64,000 nt of DNA. Origin: Planctomycetota bacterium (GTDB taxonomy: Bacteria; Planctomycetota; UBA1135; GCA-002686595). The position numbers were made by a program, and so were the translations under genes. The notes below the pieces were generated by a model, which searched no databases, was not told where the DNA came from, and was given only the letters and a program-made list of their open reading frames with translations. Each line of letters starts with the position of its first letter. Position 1 is the first letter of the stretch. Below are positions 1 to 8,207 of the stretch, in pieces. Where the stretch lies: the NCBI GenBank assembly GCA_023150475.1, contig JAKLKU010000020.1, positions 1 to 64,000 of the forward strand, read 5' to 3'.

Positions 1-98
1 CAGACAAAGACCGCCACAACCCGTTTTGGTTTCAGCCGCGCCCGAATTTTCGGCGCAACGACGCGGGGCAGTATCCTCGGAGGCCGGTCGGTGGCCGG

Positions 99-104
99 TA
101 GACT
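99..104 (+). promoter_or_regulatory. -10-like TAGACT, leaderless start
   Basis: TAGACT ends 8 nt before the ATG at 113 and no Shine-Dalgarno lies between. Transcription would begin at or within a couple of bases of the start codon. The same hexamer precedes the genes starting at 3082 and 13892. Confidence 0.5.
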
Positions 105-112
105 CGGGAACG

Positions 113-1126
113 ATGCTGCTTCTCGTCCTGGTGCTCCAATCACTGCTCCTTCCGCGCGTCTATCGCGAGGACGTTCCGCCCGAGACGCGCGCCGTGCGCG
201 TGATCGTCGTCGCGGCGGCGGCGCGCGGTGCGGAACCTGGGGATGCCGAACGCGCGAAGGCCGAGCGCGCGCGAGCCGAGGTGCTTGCCGGAGTCCCGTT
301 CGAGTCCGTCGTCGAGCGCTACTCGTCCGGGCCGAGCAGGCCGTTCGGCGGCGTGCTCGGTACGTACACGCAGGGTGTGTTGATCCAGGAGCTCGATCGG
401 TTCCTGTTCGAAGCGCAGGTCGGCGACACGAGCGCCGTGCTCGAGACGTCCGCGGGCCTGCAGATCGCGCAACGCATCGAGCGGGATGCTGCCGTTGCGC
501 TGATCCAGTTCTCGAACGAACAGCCGGATGCTCGGGCGCGCGCCGAGCGTGCGCACGCCGAACTGGTCGCCGGCGCGGACTTCGCCGCGTTGGCTCGCGA
601 ACGTTCGGACGAACGTGAGAGCGCGGAGCGCGGCGGGCTCTACCGGATCTTCGAGCGCAGTCCGCAGGATGCGTTGCTCAAGAAGGCGGCCTTCGAGCTC
701 GCGATCGGCGAGGTCTCGCCGCCGCTCGAGACGCCGATCGGTTGGCACCTGTTGAAGCGACTCGATGCCGCGACGTTCCCCGAAGCGCTGCGCGAGCCGA
801 ACTTCGCCCGGGTGCGCGCACTGACGGTCGCTTGGTCGCGCGCCAAAGGCGCGAGCCCGGCGCTGCGGCGCAATCAGGACGAAGCGCGCATCCTCGCCGA
901 GGACCTGCGCCGCAGGCTCGCGGCCGGGGAGGACATGGAGACCCTCGCGCGCTTCCACGACGACGATCCGCTCGGCCGCGCGCACGGCGGCGACCTGGGG
1001 TGGGTGCGTCGGCGCTCGCCGATCGTGCCGAATTGGCTCGACGTCGTCTTCGTGACGCAGCTCGGACAACCGACCGAGGTGCTCGCGACCGAATACGGCT
1101 GGGTGATCGCGCGGCGCGAGCGGTAG
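113..1126 (+). CDS. Exported protein with three parvulin-like (PpiC) units
   Basis: A 337-residue protein probably acting as a peptidyl-prolyl isomerase or folding chaperone outside the cytoplasm. A hydrophobic N-terminus (MLLLVLVLQSLLL) suggests export. Three similar units follow, near residues 30-125, 130-220 and 245-337. Each has an Ala/Glu helix (LVAGADFAALARERS, LAAGEDMETLARF), a glycine turn (GGVLGTY, GGLYRIF, GGDLGWV) and a final strand of the type PTEVLATEYGWVIARR. This helix, GG turn and closing strand are the usual layout of the rotamase fold. A start 87 nt upstream is open in frame, but the ATG at 113 follows a -10-like element and begins the signal-like segment. It may form a unit with the lipoprotein gene 55 bp downstream. 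Active-site residues were not checked, so it could be chaperone-only. Confidence 0.8.
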   Translation: MLLLVLVLQSLLLPRVYREDVPPETRAVRVIVVAAAARGAEPGDAERAKAERARAEVLAGVPFESVVERYSSGPSRPFGGVLGTYTQGVLIQELDRFLFEAQVGDTSAVLETSAGLQIAQRIERDAAVALIQFSNEQPDARARAERAHAELVAGADFAALARERSDERESAERGGLYRIFERSPQDALLKKAAFELAIGEVSPPLETPIGWHLLKRLDAATFPEALREPNFARVRALTVAWSRAKGASPALRRNQDEARILAEDLRRRLAAGEDMETLARFHDDDPLGRAHGGDLGWVRRRSPIVPNWLDVVFVTQLGQPTEVLATEYGWVIARRER

Positions 1127-1181
1127 ACTCCGCGCGAGTTCGAAAGGCACCGCGCCAAACCTCGGCGCCATGGAGTCCTCG

Positions 1182-1511
1182 ATGCGCAACGTCGTCGCAG
1201 TTTGTCTCTTCGGTCTGTGCGCCTGCCGCGCGACGCCCGATCCGGCGCAGAGCGTGCGCGTCGAAGGTGCCGTCGCGCGACCCGGCCCGCAGGCGTGGCG
1301 GGAGGACAGCACCGCCCTCGAAGTGCTGTTGCGCGCCGAGCCGCTCGCGGGCGAGGCCGATCTCGCGCACGTCACGCTCGAGCGCGAGCTCGACGGCGAA
1401 CGGCGGGTGCTCGAGCTCGACCTCCGACGTGCGTTCGAACGCGGCGACACGACGTTCAACGTGTTCGTGCGCGTCGGTGACGTGCTGCACGTCGAGCGTC
1501 GAACGCAGTGA
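1182..1511 (+). CDS. Small SLBB-domain lipoprotein
   Basis: A 109-residue lipoprotein: signal peptide with lipobox (LFGLCAC), then a single beta-grasp domain of the SLBB type seen in polysaccharide export proteins. The segment VRVEGAVARPG is followed by strands and the ending VFVRVGDVLHVERR, matching the usual V.V.G.V..PG ... I..GD.I.V pattern. An ATG at 1170 is also in frame, but GGAG sits 6 nt before the ATG at 1182 and the lipoprotein signal fits that start, so I chose 1182. Wza-type exporters carry SLBB domains beside a poly-export domain that is absent here, so this is a stand-alone SLBB unit. It lies 55 bp after the parvulin gene on the same strand. Function in export is an inference from the domain only. 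Confidence 0.7.
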   Translation: MRNVVAVCLFGLCACRATPDPAQSVRVEGAVARPGPQAWREDSTALEVLLRAEPLAGEADLAHVTLERELDGERRVLELDLRRAFERGDTTFNVFVRVGDVLHVERRTQ

Positions 1512-1518
1512 CGCATTC

Positions 1519-1540
1519 GCCGGCGCTCTTCCTCGCCGGC
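1519..1540. terminator. Hairpin between convergent genes
   Basis: A 7-bp GC stem (GCCGGCG / CGCCGGC) with an 8-nt loop lies in the 38-bp gap between the stops of the SLBB lipoprotein and the sulfatase-like gene. It could terminate either transcript. There is no clear T tract. Confidence 0.4.
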
Positions 1541-1549
1541 TCCACTGGC

Positions 1550-3082
1550 TCAGCGTGTCGAGTCGACGTAGCCGAGCGCCTCGAGGCGTTTCGAGCTCTC
1601 TTCGTCGAGCTCCGTTTCCACGCCTGACTCAGCGCCCGTTCCGGCGCCAAGCGGGCGCAGCGAGCGCTCGTACTCGGCGTACGCGCGTTCGAGCCTCTCG
1701 ACGACGTCGGGATGCGCCTTCGACACGTCGTGGAGCTCGCCGGGATCCGCGCGCACGTCGTACAGCCGTTTGGCTTCGTTCTCGCGCCAGAGCAACCGCC
1801 AGCGTCCGTCGCCGATCGCCCATTCGCTCACGTTCTTGCGTTGCGCGACGAAACACTGCACGAGCGGGCGTTCCGGCGCGAGAGCCAGCGGCTCGAGCAA
1901 CGGCGTGCCTCGCCAGCCGCTGGGGGACGCGAGGTCGAGCGCGGCGAAGAGCGTCGGCGCGACGTCGAGGTGGTTGACGTGCGCCGAGCTGCGTGCGAAC
2001 CCGCGTGCGTCGCGCTCGGGCGCATCGCGGAGCCCGCCCGGGGGGCGCACGACGAGCGGCACGTGCACTTGCTCGCGATGCACGTTCTCGCCGTGGCAGA
2101 AATACTGCTCGTGTTCGCCGAGCGATTCGCCGTGGTCGGCCGTGAAGACGGTGATCGCCGAGTCGAGCAGACCGTCCGCGCGCAGACCCGCCAGCAAACG
2201 CCCAAGCTCGAGGTCGAAGTAGCGGATCTCCGCGTCGTAGCGGTCGCGGTAGACGTCGGGTCGCGCTTCGCCCGCGAGCGCTTGATATTGGGGGATCTGG
2301 CGCAGGCCACGTTGCGACTTGCCGAACGGCAAGCGCTCCTCGCTCTGCGGCGACCGATCGAACTGCGCCGCGAACGTGTCGGGAGGCGTGTAGGGCCCGT
2401 GCGGGTCTTGGAAGTGCACCCAGAGGAAGAAGCGGCGGTCCTTCGGGCGGTTCTCGAGCCACGCGAGCGCCGCGTCGGTGGTGCCGCGTGCGTCGCGCTC
2501 GTACGCGACGCGGTTCTGCTCACGCTCGGTCAAGTCGGCGTCGTAGCGATCCCAGCCCTGCTGGACGCCGAGCTCCCCGATGCGCTCGGGCAGCGTGCGC
2601 AGCAGTCCGTTCGAGACGATCGCCGCAGTCGCGAAGCCGCGCGCACGCAGTGTCTCGGCAATCGTCTCGATCGACTTCGGCATGCGTTTCGTGTTGCCGG
2701 GTACCACGCCGATCTCTTCGGGCGGACGACCCGAGAGCAGGCTCGACAGCGCGGGTTGGGTCCACGGCGCGCAGGAATACGCCGCGTCGAACACCCACGC
2801 GTCGCGCGCGAACGCATCGAGCTCCGGGCTCGTCGGTCGCTCGTAGCCGTAGAGCCCGAGGCGATCGGCGCGCAGCGTGTCGCACGTGATCAGGATCGCG
2901 TTGCGCGCGGTCGCCGGCGGTGGTTCGGTCGCGTCGCACGCGCCGCTCCAGAGGCTGCCGAGCACGACCAGCACCGTCGCCAGCACGGCGAGAGTACGCC
3001 TGCGCCGTGGGCCCGCGAGCAGCCGAGCCTGCACGGCGGGAGCACTCGAGACCTCGAACGCGACTTCGGAGGACGACGACAC
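1550..3082 (-). CDS. Sulfatase-family (alkaline phosphatase superfamily) protein
   Basis: A 510-residue arylsulfatase-like hydrolase with an N-terminal membrane or signal segment (TLAVLATVLVVLGSLW) followed by Cys at about residue 48 (SGAC), so perhaps a lipoprotein. The metal-binding core is recognisable: ITCDTLRADRLGLYGY near the start of the domain, VHFQDPHGPY, and FTADHGESLGEH. At the site where sulfatases carry formylglycine in C/S-x-P-x-R, this protein reads C-A-P-W-T, with no Arg, so conversion by the usual maturase is doubtful. It may be a phosphodiesterase or phosphotransferase-like member instead. The GTG start at 3082 is chosen because TAGACT ends 7 nt upstream; an in-frame extension to 3166 would overlap the divergent gene. 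The family's usual length is 450-550 residues. Confidence 0.85.
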   Translation of the reverse strand: MSSSSEVAFEVSSAPAVQARLLAGPRRRRTLAVLATVLVVLGSLWSGACDATEPPPATARNAILITCDTLRADRLGLYGYERPTSPELDAFARDAWVFDAAYSCAPWTQPALSSLLSGRPPEEIGVVPGNTKRMPKSIETIAETLRARGFATAAIVSNGLLRTLPERIGELGVQQGWDRYDADLTEREQNRVAYERDARGTTDAALAWLENRPKDRRFFLWVHFQDPHGPYTPPDTFAAQFDRSPQSEERLPFGKSQRGLRQIPQYQALAGEARPDVYRDRYDAEIRYFDLELGRLLAGLRADGLLDSAITVFTADHGESLGEHEQYFCHGENVHREQVHVPLVVRPPGGLRDAPERDARGFARSSAHVNHLDVAPTLFAALDLASPSGWRGTPLLEPLALAPERPLVQCFVAQRKNVSEWAIGDGRWRLLWRENEAKRLYDVRADPGELHDVSKAHPDVVERLERAYAEYERSLRPLGAGTGAESGVETELDEESSKRLEALGYVDSTR

Positions 3083-3089
3083 GGCGCAG

Positions 3090-3095
3090 AGTCTA
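3090..3095 (-). promoter_or_regulatory. -10-like TAGACT for the sulfatase-like gene
   Basis: On the minus strand TAGACT is followed by 7 nt and then the GTG start at 3082. No ribosome binding site fits between, so the transcript would be leaderless. The divergent gene at 3165 has its own TGGTAGGTC just before its ATG, so the 82-bp gap probably holds two back-to-back promoters. Confidence 0.55.
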
Positions 3096-3164
3096 CTCGT
3101 CGAGCGCGACGAGCGCGTGCTCGAGCTTGACGGCGCGCGCGCGCGCCGGAATGGTAGGTCGCAC

Positions 3165-4412
3165 ATGCACGAGATCGCAGCCGACGCACCGGACGAGCGC
3201 GAACCTCGCGCGCTCGTGGCGTGGAATGCGTGCCTGCTGCTCGTCGTCGGGTGGGGTGGATACCTCGCCGCGACGCTCGCGCGAGTGCACTACGCGCCCA
3301 ACGCGGACGAAGCGTGGTACGTGCGTTACGCGAGCGAGCTTTCGACCCAAGGACTCGACGCGTTCCCCGCGCTCTTCGAACGTTATCTCGCCGACCCCGC
3401 GGTCCAGATCTACCCCAATCCGCTGCGCGTGCTGTACCTCGTCGTCGCGGCGGGTTGGAGCGAGCTCTTCGGTGCGAGCTTCGAATCGTTGTCACGACTG
3501 TCGCTCGCGGCGCACCTCGGCGCCGTGCTCGCGACGTTCGCCGGCGCGCGACGCGCGTTCGGCGCGCGCCGCGCGCTCGCCCTCGCGGCCTTGCTCGCGG
3601 CTTCGCCGTTGTGCTCGGGGCTCGCACGGCGGGCACTGATGGACTCGTTCGCCACGTTGACGCTCGTGCTCGCGTTCTGGGCGTTCCTCGGTTGGGTTCG
3701 CGAGTGCGGCTCGCGTCGTGGCGCCGCGCTCTTCGCGCTCGCGCTGTTCGCCGCGCTCGTCGCGAAGGAGAACCACGTGCTCTTCGTGCCCGCGTTCGCG
3801 CTCGGACTCGTCGGGTTCACGCGGAGCGAACGGCGCGCGCTCCCGTGGGGCCTCGCGCTTGCGGCGTTCGCGGTCCCGCTCGCCGCTGCCGGCGCGACGT
3901 TCGCGCTCGCCGCCGGCGGATTCGGACGCGTCGTGGAACTCGGCCGCGTGATCCTCGAGTCGCCCGCGACGAACGAATACGCGCAGCGCTACGGCGGCGG
4001 GCCGTGGTACCGCTACGTCGTCGATTTCCTCGTGCTCTCGCCGTGGGTCACGCTCGCGGCGTGCGCCGCGATCGGCGGGCTGTGCTTCGCGCGACTCGGA
4101 CGCGGGCGGCGAGAACTCGTGTTCTGCGTCGCGTTCCTCGCGTTCGCGTTGCTCGTGTTCGCGCTGTTCACGAAGAACGTCCGCTACTTGGCGCCGCTCG
4201 AAGTCGCGTGGCGAGCGCTCGCCGTGTGGTTCGCGTTCGAACTCGGTGTCCGGGGCTTCGGGCGCCACGGCGTCCGCGTCGCGTACGTCCTGATCGCCGC
4301 GGCGTGCGTCGCCGATGCATGGTCCTTCCACACGTTGTTCGTCGAGCGCGAGCTCTACGATCCGGTCAGCGCGGCGCTGCTTGGCCTGCGCGAGATCGTC
4401 CCGGTGCGGTAG
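3165..4412 (+). CDS. GT39-like multi-pass membrane glycosyltransferase
   Basis: A 415-residue polytopic membrane protein of the dolichyl-phosphate-mannose / ArnT type (GT-C fold). About nine to ten hydrophobic helices are visible. The first external loop reads HYAPNADEAWYVRYAS, with the Asp-Glu pair (DE) typical of GT-C enzymes that use polyprenyl-phosphate sugars. Further loops carry AKENHVLF and a C-terminal KNVRYLAPLEVAW, similar to family members that recognise the lipid donor phosphate. It overlaps the next gene, a GT2 enzyme, by one base (TAGTG). A GT2 of the polyprenyl-phosphate sugar synthase type beside a GT-C acceptor enzyme is a common pairing: one makes the lipid-linked sugar and the other transfers it outside the cytoplasm. 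Substrate is unknown. Confidence 0.75.
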   Translation: MHEIAADAPDEREPRALVAWNACLLLVVGWGGYLAATLARVHYAPNADEAWYVRYASELSTQGLDAFPALFERYLADPAVQIYPNPLRVLYLVVAAGWSELFGASFESLSRLSLAAHLGAVLATFAGARRAFGARRALALAALLAASPLCSGLARRALMDSFATLTLVLAFWAFLGWVRECGSRRGAALFALALFAALVAKENHVLFVPAFALGLVGFTRSERRALPWGLALAAFAVPLAAAGATFALAAGGFGRVVELGRVILESPATNEYAQRYGGGPWYRYVVDFLVLSPWVTLAACAAIGGLCFARLGRGRRELVFCVAFLAFALLVFALFTKNVRYLAPLEVAWRALAVWFAFELGVRGFGRHGVRVAYVLIAAACVADAWSFHTLFVERELYDPVSAALLGLREIVPVR

Positions 4413-5203
4413 TGGCGGCGAACCGAGAAGCGAGCGCGCGTCGCGGCCGAGTCGGACTCGTGATCCCCGCGCTCGACGAAGAAGCGGCGTTGCCGCTGGT
4501 GCTCGCCGAACTCCCGCCGGGCGTGATCGACGTGGTCGTGGTCGTCGACAACGGGTCGACCGACCGCACCGCGGAAGTCGCACGCGCGGGTGGGGCGTTC
4601 GTCGTGACCGAAAGACGCCGCGGTTACGGCAGCGCGTGCCTCGCCGGACTCGCCGCGCTCTTCGGTGAACACTCCGAATCGAGCGCGCGGATCGCCGCGC
4701 CGCTCGACGACGACGACGTCGTCGTGTTCCTCGACGCCGATCACTCGGACTACCCCGAAGACGTCGCGCGCGTACTCGAGCCGCTCTTCGCGCGCCGCGC
4801 GGAGTTCGTGATCGGCTCACGCGTCAAAGGCGGAGCCGACATGCGCGCGATGCTGCCGCAGGCGTGGTTCGGCAACCGATTGGCGTGTTTCCTGATGCGC
4901 CTCTTCTTCGGCGCGCGTTATTCGGATCTCGGGCCGTTCCGCGCGATCCGCGTCGGCGCGCTGAAGCGGCTCTGCATGCGCGATCGTGACTTCGGCTGGA
5001 CGGTCGAGATGCAGCTCAAGGCGCACGTCGCGCGACTCGCGACCGAAGAAGTGCCGGTGCGGTACAGGCCGCGGATTGGCAAGAGCAAGATCACCGGCAC
5101 CCTCGTCGGGACGCTGCGCGCCGCGTGGAAGATCCTCGGTTGGATCTTCGCGTGGCGGGTGCGACTCACTCTTTCCCGGCCGGGAAGCCCCAGGTCCCCG
5201 TGA
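4412..5203 (+). CDS. Family 2 glycosyltransferase, DPM1/polyprenyl-phosphate type
   Basis: A 263-residue cytoplasmic GT-A glycosyltransferase. It shows VGLVIPALDEEAALPLVL at the nucleotide-binding start, VVDNGSTDRT, the metal-binding FLDADHSDYPED (DxD-like) and the late motifs DLGPFRAIR and DFGWTVEMQLKA seen in dolichyl-phosphate-sugar synthase-like enzymes. The GTG start overlaps the preceding stop codon by one base, indicating translational coupling to the GT39-like gene. There is no C-terminal membrane pair, so it probably works at the inner face with a polyprenyl phosphate. The 3' end overlaps the convergent lipoprotein gene by 38 bp. Sugar donor is not deducible. Confidence 0.8.
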   Translation: MAANREASARRGRVGLVIPALDEEAALPLVLAELPPGVIDVVVVVDNGSTDRTAEVARAGGAFVVTERRRGYGSACLAGLAALFGEHSESSARIAAPLDDDDVVVFLDADHSDYPEDVARVLEPLFARRAEFVIGSRVKGGADMRAMLPQAWFGNRLACFLMRLFFGARYSDLGPFRAIRVGALKRLCMRDRDFGWTVEMQLKAHVARLATEEVPVRYRPRIGKSKITGTLVGTLRAAWKILGWIFAWRVRLTLSRPGSPRSP

Positions 5204-5498
5204 TCTTCGTGTAGCGCACGCCGACGATGTCGAGCAGCCAGTCGAACCACCCGAAGTACGGCGTCGTCTCGTTGGTGTCGATGCGCAGATTGGTCAGTCG
5301 TGAGTCGGACGCGTTCTCGCGAGCGATGTCCTTCGACGACTTCGGAATGTCGAACGAGATCAGCGTCACGGCCCAGCCGGTCGATTCGAAGCGGCCGGAA
5401 GTTTCCGTGTCGCGGTGGATCGTCAGGCTGCTGCACGCGCCGAGCGCGGACGTCAGGAGCAGCGCAGCGCACGCGCTGGCGAGGGAAAACGAACGCAT
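5166..5498 (-). CDS. Small hypothetical lipoprotein
   Basis: A 110-residue protein of unknown function with a clear lipoprotein signal peptide (LLLTSALGAC, Cys at about 22). The mature part is rich in aromatic residues near the end (FGWFDWLLDIVGVRYTKI). The ATG at 5498 is supported by a -10-like TATCTT ending 6 nt upstream, again without a Shine-Dalgarno. Its 3' end overlaps the convergent glycosyltransferase gene by 38 bp, which is unusual for a gene that must be translated in full, but the signal peptide and promoter argue it is real. Confidence 0.65.
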   Translation of the reverse strand: MRSFSLASACAALLLTSALGACSSLTIHRDTETSGRFESTGWAVTLISFDIPKSSKDIARENASDSRLTNLRIDTNETTPYFGWFDWLLDIVGVRYTKITGTWGFPAGKE

Positions 5499-5504
5499 GA
5501 GCGG

Positions 5505-5593
5505 AAGATAGCCGTTCAGAGAGCGTCAAGCCAGGCTGCGCGAAGCGGAGCGGTGAACGGCGTGCTCGACCGCGGCCCGCCCAGGGCTAGCAT
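5505..5593. promoter_or_regulatory. Divergent promoter region (TATCTT minus, TAGCAT plus)
   Basis: Minus-strand TATCTT (5510-5505) ends 6 nt before the lipoprotein ATG at 5498, with TTGACG further upstream but only 13 nt away. Plus-strand TAGCAT (5588-5593) lies 15 nt before the GTG at 5609. Both genes lack a Shine-Dalgarno. Confidence 0.4.
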
Positions 5594-5608
5594 GGCGCGC
5601 GACTCACC

Positions 5609-6958
5609 GTGGAGAGCGACAGCCGACAACAACGCTCGCGCACCTTCGTTTGGTGGCTCGCGCTCTGCCTCGCCCTGCTGTCGTCGGGCGTCGTCGTGCA
5701 GTCCTTCGGGATGCAGCGCGGGATCGACTTCTACCACTACTGGGGCATCCCGGCGGCGCGTGCGTTCGCCGGAGACGAGCACTTGGCCAGTCCGTATGCG
5801 AACGGACCGCGCTACGCCGGCGTGCTCAACGCGCATGCGGATGCGTCCGACGACAAGCATCTCGTCCTCGCGAACGCCGACCGGCGCAGCATCGATCCGA
5901 CCGGCACGCCGTTCTTCTACGTCTGCTTCGCGTGGCTGCCGCTCGACTACTCGAACGCGCACGCGTGGTTTCGTGCGGGTCAGTGGTTGAGTCTGGTCGC
6001 GGCGGTGTTCTGGTTCGGCCGGCGCGTCGGGATCGACGCTGGCGCGGCCGCAGCGTTCGCCGCGGCGACGCCTGCGTTCTTCCAACCTTTCCACAGTGAC
6101 CTTGCCGTCGGCAACGTCAACGCGTTCCAACTACTCGGTTGTGTCGTCGCGATCGCGCTCGCCGACCGGGTTCGTGGCACGCGGAGTCCATGGCTCGGCG
6201 CGGGGTACGCGTGTCTGCTCGCCGTCGCCGTGGTGTTCAAGCCGAATCTGGTGCCGATCGCGGCGCTCGGCGCCGTGGCGCTCTGGAGCTCGCTCGGGTT
6301 CGCCCGCGCGGCCGCGGTCGGCGCGTTCGGCGTCGCCGTGGGCGCGGTTTGCGCGGTCCTCGCCGGTGCGTACTTCGCCGGCTCGCTCGGCGGCGCGTTC
6401 GACGTGTGGCGCGAGTGGTACGGGTTCCTTTCCGGCCCCGACGGCGCGAAGCTCGCGAACTACTCGGTTGGAGAGGGCAACTACTCGGCGAGCGTGGTGT
6501 TCGTCGATCGCGCGAGTTCGCCCGACGCCGCGGCGGCGACCTATCGGATCTCGCTCGTGCTCGGTTGCGTCCTCGTGGTTTCGTGGCTCGCTGCGGTCGC
6601 GTTCGGTCGCGGCGAGCGTTCGTTCGTCGAGAGGTTGCGCGAACTCGGCGGCGATTCCGCGACTCTGATGACGACGGCGCTGCTCTTCGTCCTCGCGGCC
6701 GCGCCGCTCGTGTGGCTGCACTACTGCGTACTCGCGTTGTTGCCGATCCTCTGGTGCTGGCGTCCGGGTCCGCGTGCGACGATGCGCCTCGTCGCGGCAC
6801 TGCTCGCGTTGCTCGGCTATGGGGCCCTCGCCGCACCGCTGCTCTCCGCCGTCGGACTCCGTCTGCCGGACTACTCGCCCTACGTGGTCGCTTTGGCTTG
6901 GATCCCGCTCTGGCTCGTCTTGCTCGTCGAGCTCGCGCGACCCGCCCGCACGGCTTGA
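5609..6958 (+). CDS. GT87-like (DUF2029) membrane glycosyltransferase
   Basis: A 449-residue polytopic membrane protein with about ten hydrophobic helices. The first loop reads GIDFYHYWGIPAARAF, the conserved D-F/Y-x-x-Y-W/R of the GT87/PimE-like family, and a later loop has VFKPNLVP (K-P-x-x-x-P), also typical. It starts at GTG 5609; the downstream Arg/Gln-rich stretch and first helix fit a cytoplasmic N-terminus. Family members transfer mannose or similar sugars from polyprenyl-phosphate donors to lipid or polysaccharide acceptors outside the cell. It is followed 47 bp later by the GHMP kinase and may share its transcript, although that gene has its own -10-like element. Confidence 0.75.
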   Translation: MESDSRQQRSRTFVWWLALCLALLSSGVVVQSFGMQRGIDFYHYWGIPAARAFAGDEHLASPYANGPRYAGVLNAHADASDDKHLVLANADRRSIDPTGTPFFYVCFAWLPLDYSNAHAWFRAGQWLSLVAAVFWFGRRVGIDAGAAAAFAAATPAFFQPFHSDLAVGNVNAFQLLGCVVAIALADRVRGTRSPWLGAGYACLLAVAVVFKPNLVPIAALGAVALWSSLGFARAAAVGAFGVAVGAVCAVLAGAYFAGSLGGAFDVWREWYGFLSGPDGAKLANYSVGEGNYSASVVFVDRASSPDAAAATYRISLVLGCVLVVSWLAAVAFGRGERSFVERLRELGGDSATLMTTALLFVLAAAPLVWLHYCVLALLPILWCWRPGPRATMRLVAALLALLGYGALAAPLLSAVGLRLPDYSPYVVALAWIPLWLVLLVELARPARTA

Positions 6959-6988
6959 ACCGACGTTCGCCTCGCGCGCGCCATCGGT

Positions 6989-6994
6989 TATTCT
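6989..6994 (+). promoter_or_regulatory. -10-like TATTCT
   Basis: TATTCT lies 11 nt before the ATG at 7006, with no ribosome binding site between. It is a candidate short-leader promoter for the galactokinase-like gene. Confidence 0.4.
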
Positions 6995-7005
6995 CGCGGC
7001 GCTCG

Positions 7006-8202
7006 ATGACTGCGAAACCGACCGACCGCGCGCTGCTCGAACTTTGCGCGCGCCACCACGATGCGTTCGTGCGTGCGTACGGTTCGGGTGGCCGCGTGCG
7101 GCTCTTCTTCGCGCCGGGGCGCGTCAACCTGATGGGCGCGCACCTCGACTACAACGGCGGGCCCGTGATGCCGATGGCGATCGACCGCGGGACGGTCGTT
7201 GCGCTGCGGCCGCGGAAGGACCGAGCGCTGCTCCTGCGCTCGACGACGGAACCCGGCGAGTTCCGCATCGAACTCGACGCGGCTCCAAGCGCAGCGCTGC
7301 GCGCGTGGGTCGACTATCCCCTCGGCGTCGCGCTCGAGCTCTTCCGCGAGAGCCCTCGCGCCGTCGGACTCGAAGTCCTGTTCGGCGGCAATCTCCCGGT
7401 CGGGGCCGGCCTCTCGTCGTCGGCGTCGATCTGCGTCGCGACCGCGTTTGCGCTCGACCAGGCATGGGGACTCGAGCTCACGCCGTTCGCCCGCGTCGAA
7501 GCGGCGTTGCGCGCAGAGCGGCAGTTCGTCGGCGTGCATTGCGGGATCATGGACCCGTATTCGATCGGACTCGCTCGCCCCGGGCACCTCTTGTGGCTCG
7601 ACTGCAAGGACGCGTCGATCGAGCACTTGCCGATCGACGCTGCGCAGGTGCGCATCGCCGTCGCCGACACGGGAGTGCGGCGCGAGCTCGCCGAGGGCGC
7701 GTTCAACCAGCGAGTCGCCGAAGCGAAGCGCGCGTTCGAAGGCCTACGGCCGTTCGCGCCGAGTGCGACGTGTCTGCGCGACGTCTCGCGTGCCGTCTTC
7801 GAGCGCCACGGCCGTGAACTCGAGCCGGTGCTGCGCCGACGCGCACACCACGTCGTCCACGAAGTCGAGCGCACGTTCGCGGCACGCGCCGCGCTGGTCG
7901 TCGGCGACCTCGAGACGTTTGGACGCTCGATGTTCGACACGCATGTATCGCTGCGCGAGCAGTACGAAGTCTCGGTGCCCGAACTCGATCTCTTGGTCGA
8001 TGCGGCGCGCGCGGAGAGCGGCGTGCTCGGCGCGCGTCTGACCGGCGCCGGATTCGGCGGCTGCGTGGTGATCCTGTTGCGCGCGGGTTCGGAAGCGCGA
8101 GTCGCGGAACGCGTCTCGGCCGCGTTCCAGCGGCGCTTCCAACGAGCCGCGCGGATCGAGGTCTTCCAGAGCGACCCCGGTCCGCGCGAAATCGTTGACT
8201 GA
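7006..8202 (+). CDS. Galactokinase-like GHMP sugar kinase
   Basis: A 398-residue cytosolic kinase of the galactokinase family, expected to phosphorylate the anomeric hydroxyl of a hexose with ATP. All three GHMP signatures are present: GRVNLMGAHLDYNGG (38-52), LPVGAGLSSSAS (130-141) and TGAGFGGC (about 346-353). The catalytic Asp is in CGIMD (Asp183). Two family-invariant positions differ. The usual G-E-H-x-D-Y reads G-A-H-L-D-Y, so the Glu that contacts the sugar is Ala45, and the Gln after GIMD is Pro184. The length matches the family. Because the Glu contact is lost, the sugar may not be galactose; a related hexose or a derivative is possible. It follows three sugar-transfer genes, consistent with activated-sugar supply. 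Confidence 0.8.
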   Translation: MTAKPTDRALLELCARHHDAFVRAYGSGGRVRLFFAPGRVNLMGAHLDYNGGPVMPMAIDRGTVVALRPRKDRALLLRSTTEPGEFRIELDAAPSAALRAWVDYPLGVALELFRESPRAVGLEVLFGGNLPVGAGLSSSASICVATAFALDQAWGLELTPFARVEAALRAERQFVGVHCGIMDPYSIGLARPGHLLWLDCKDASIEHLPIDAAQVRIAVADTGVRRELAEGAFNQRVAEAKRAFEGLRPFAPSATCLRDVSRAVFERHGRELEPVLRRRAHHVVHEVERTFAARAALVVGDLETFGRSMFDTHVSLREQYEVSVPELDLLVDAARAESGVLGARLTGAGFGGCVVILLRAGSEARVAERVSAAFQRRFQRAARIEVFQSDPGPREIVD

Positions 8203-8207
8203 GCGGA

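Noticed and set aside
3083..3166. N-terminal extension of the sulfatase-like gene to 3166
   Set aside because: It would cross its own TAGACT element and overlap the divergent gene's start; the added residues are Arg/Ser-rich without signal character.
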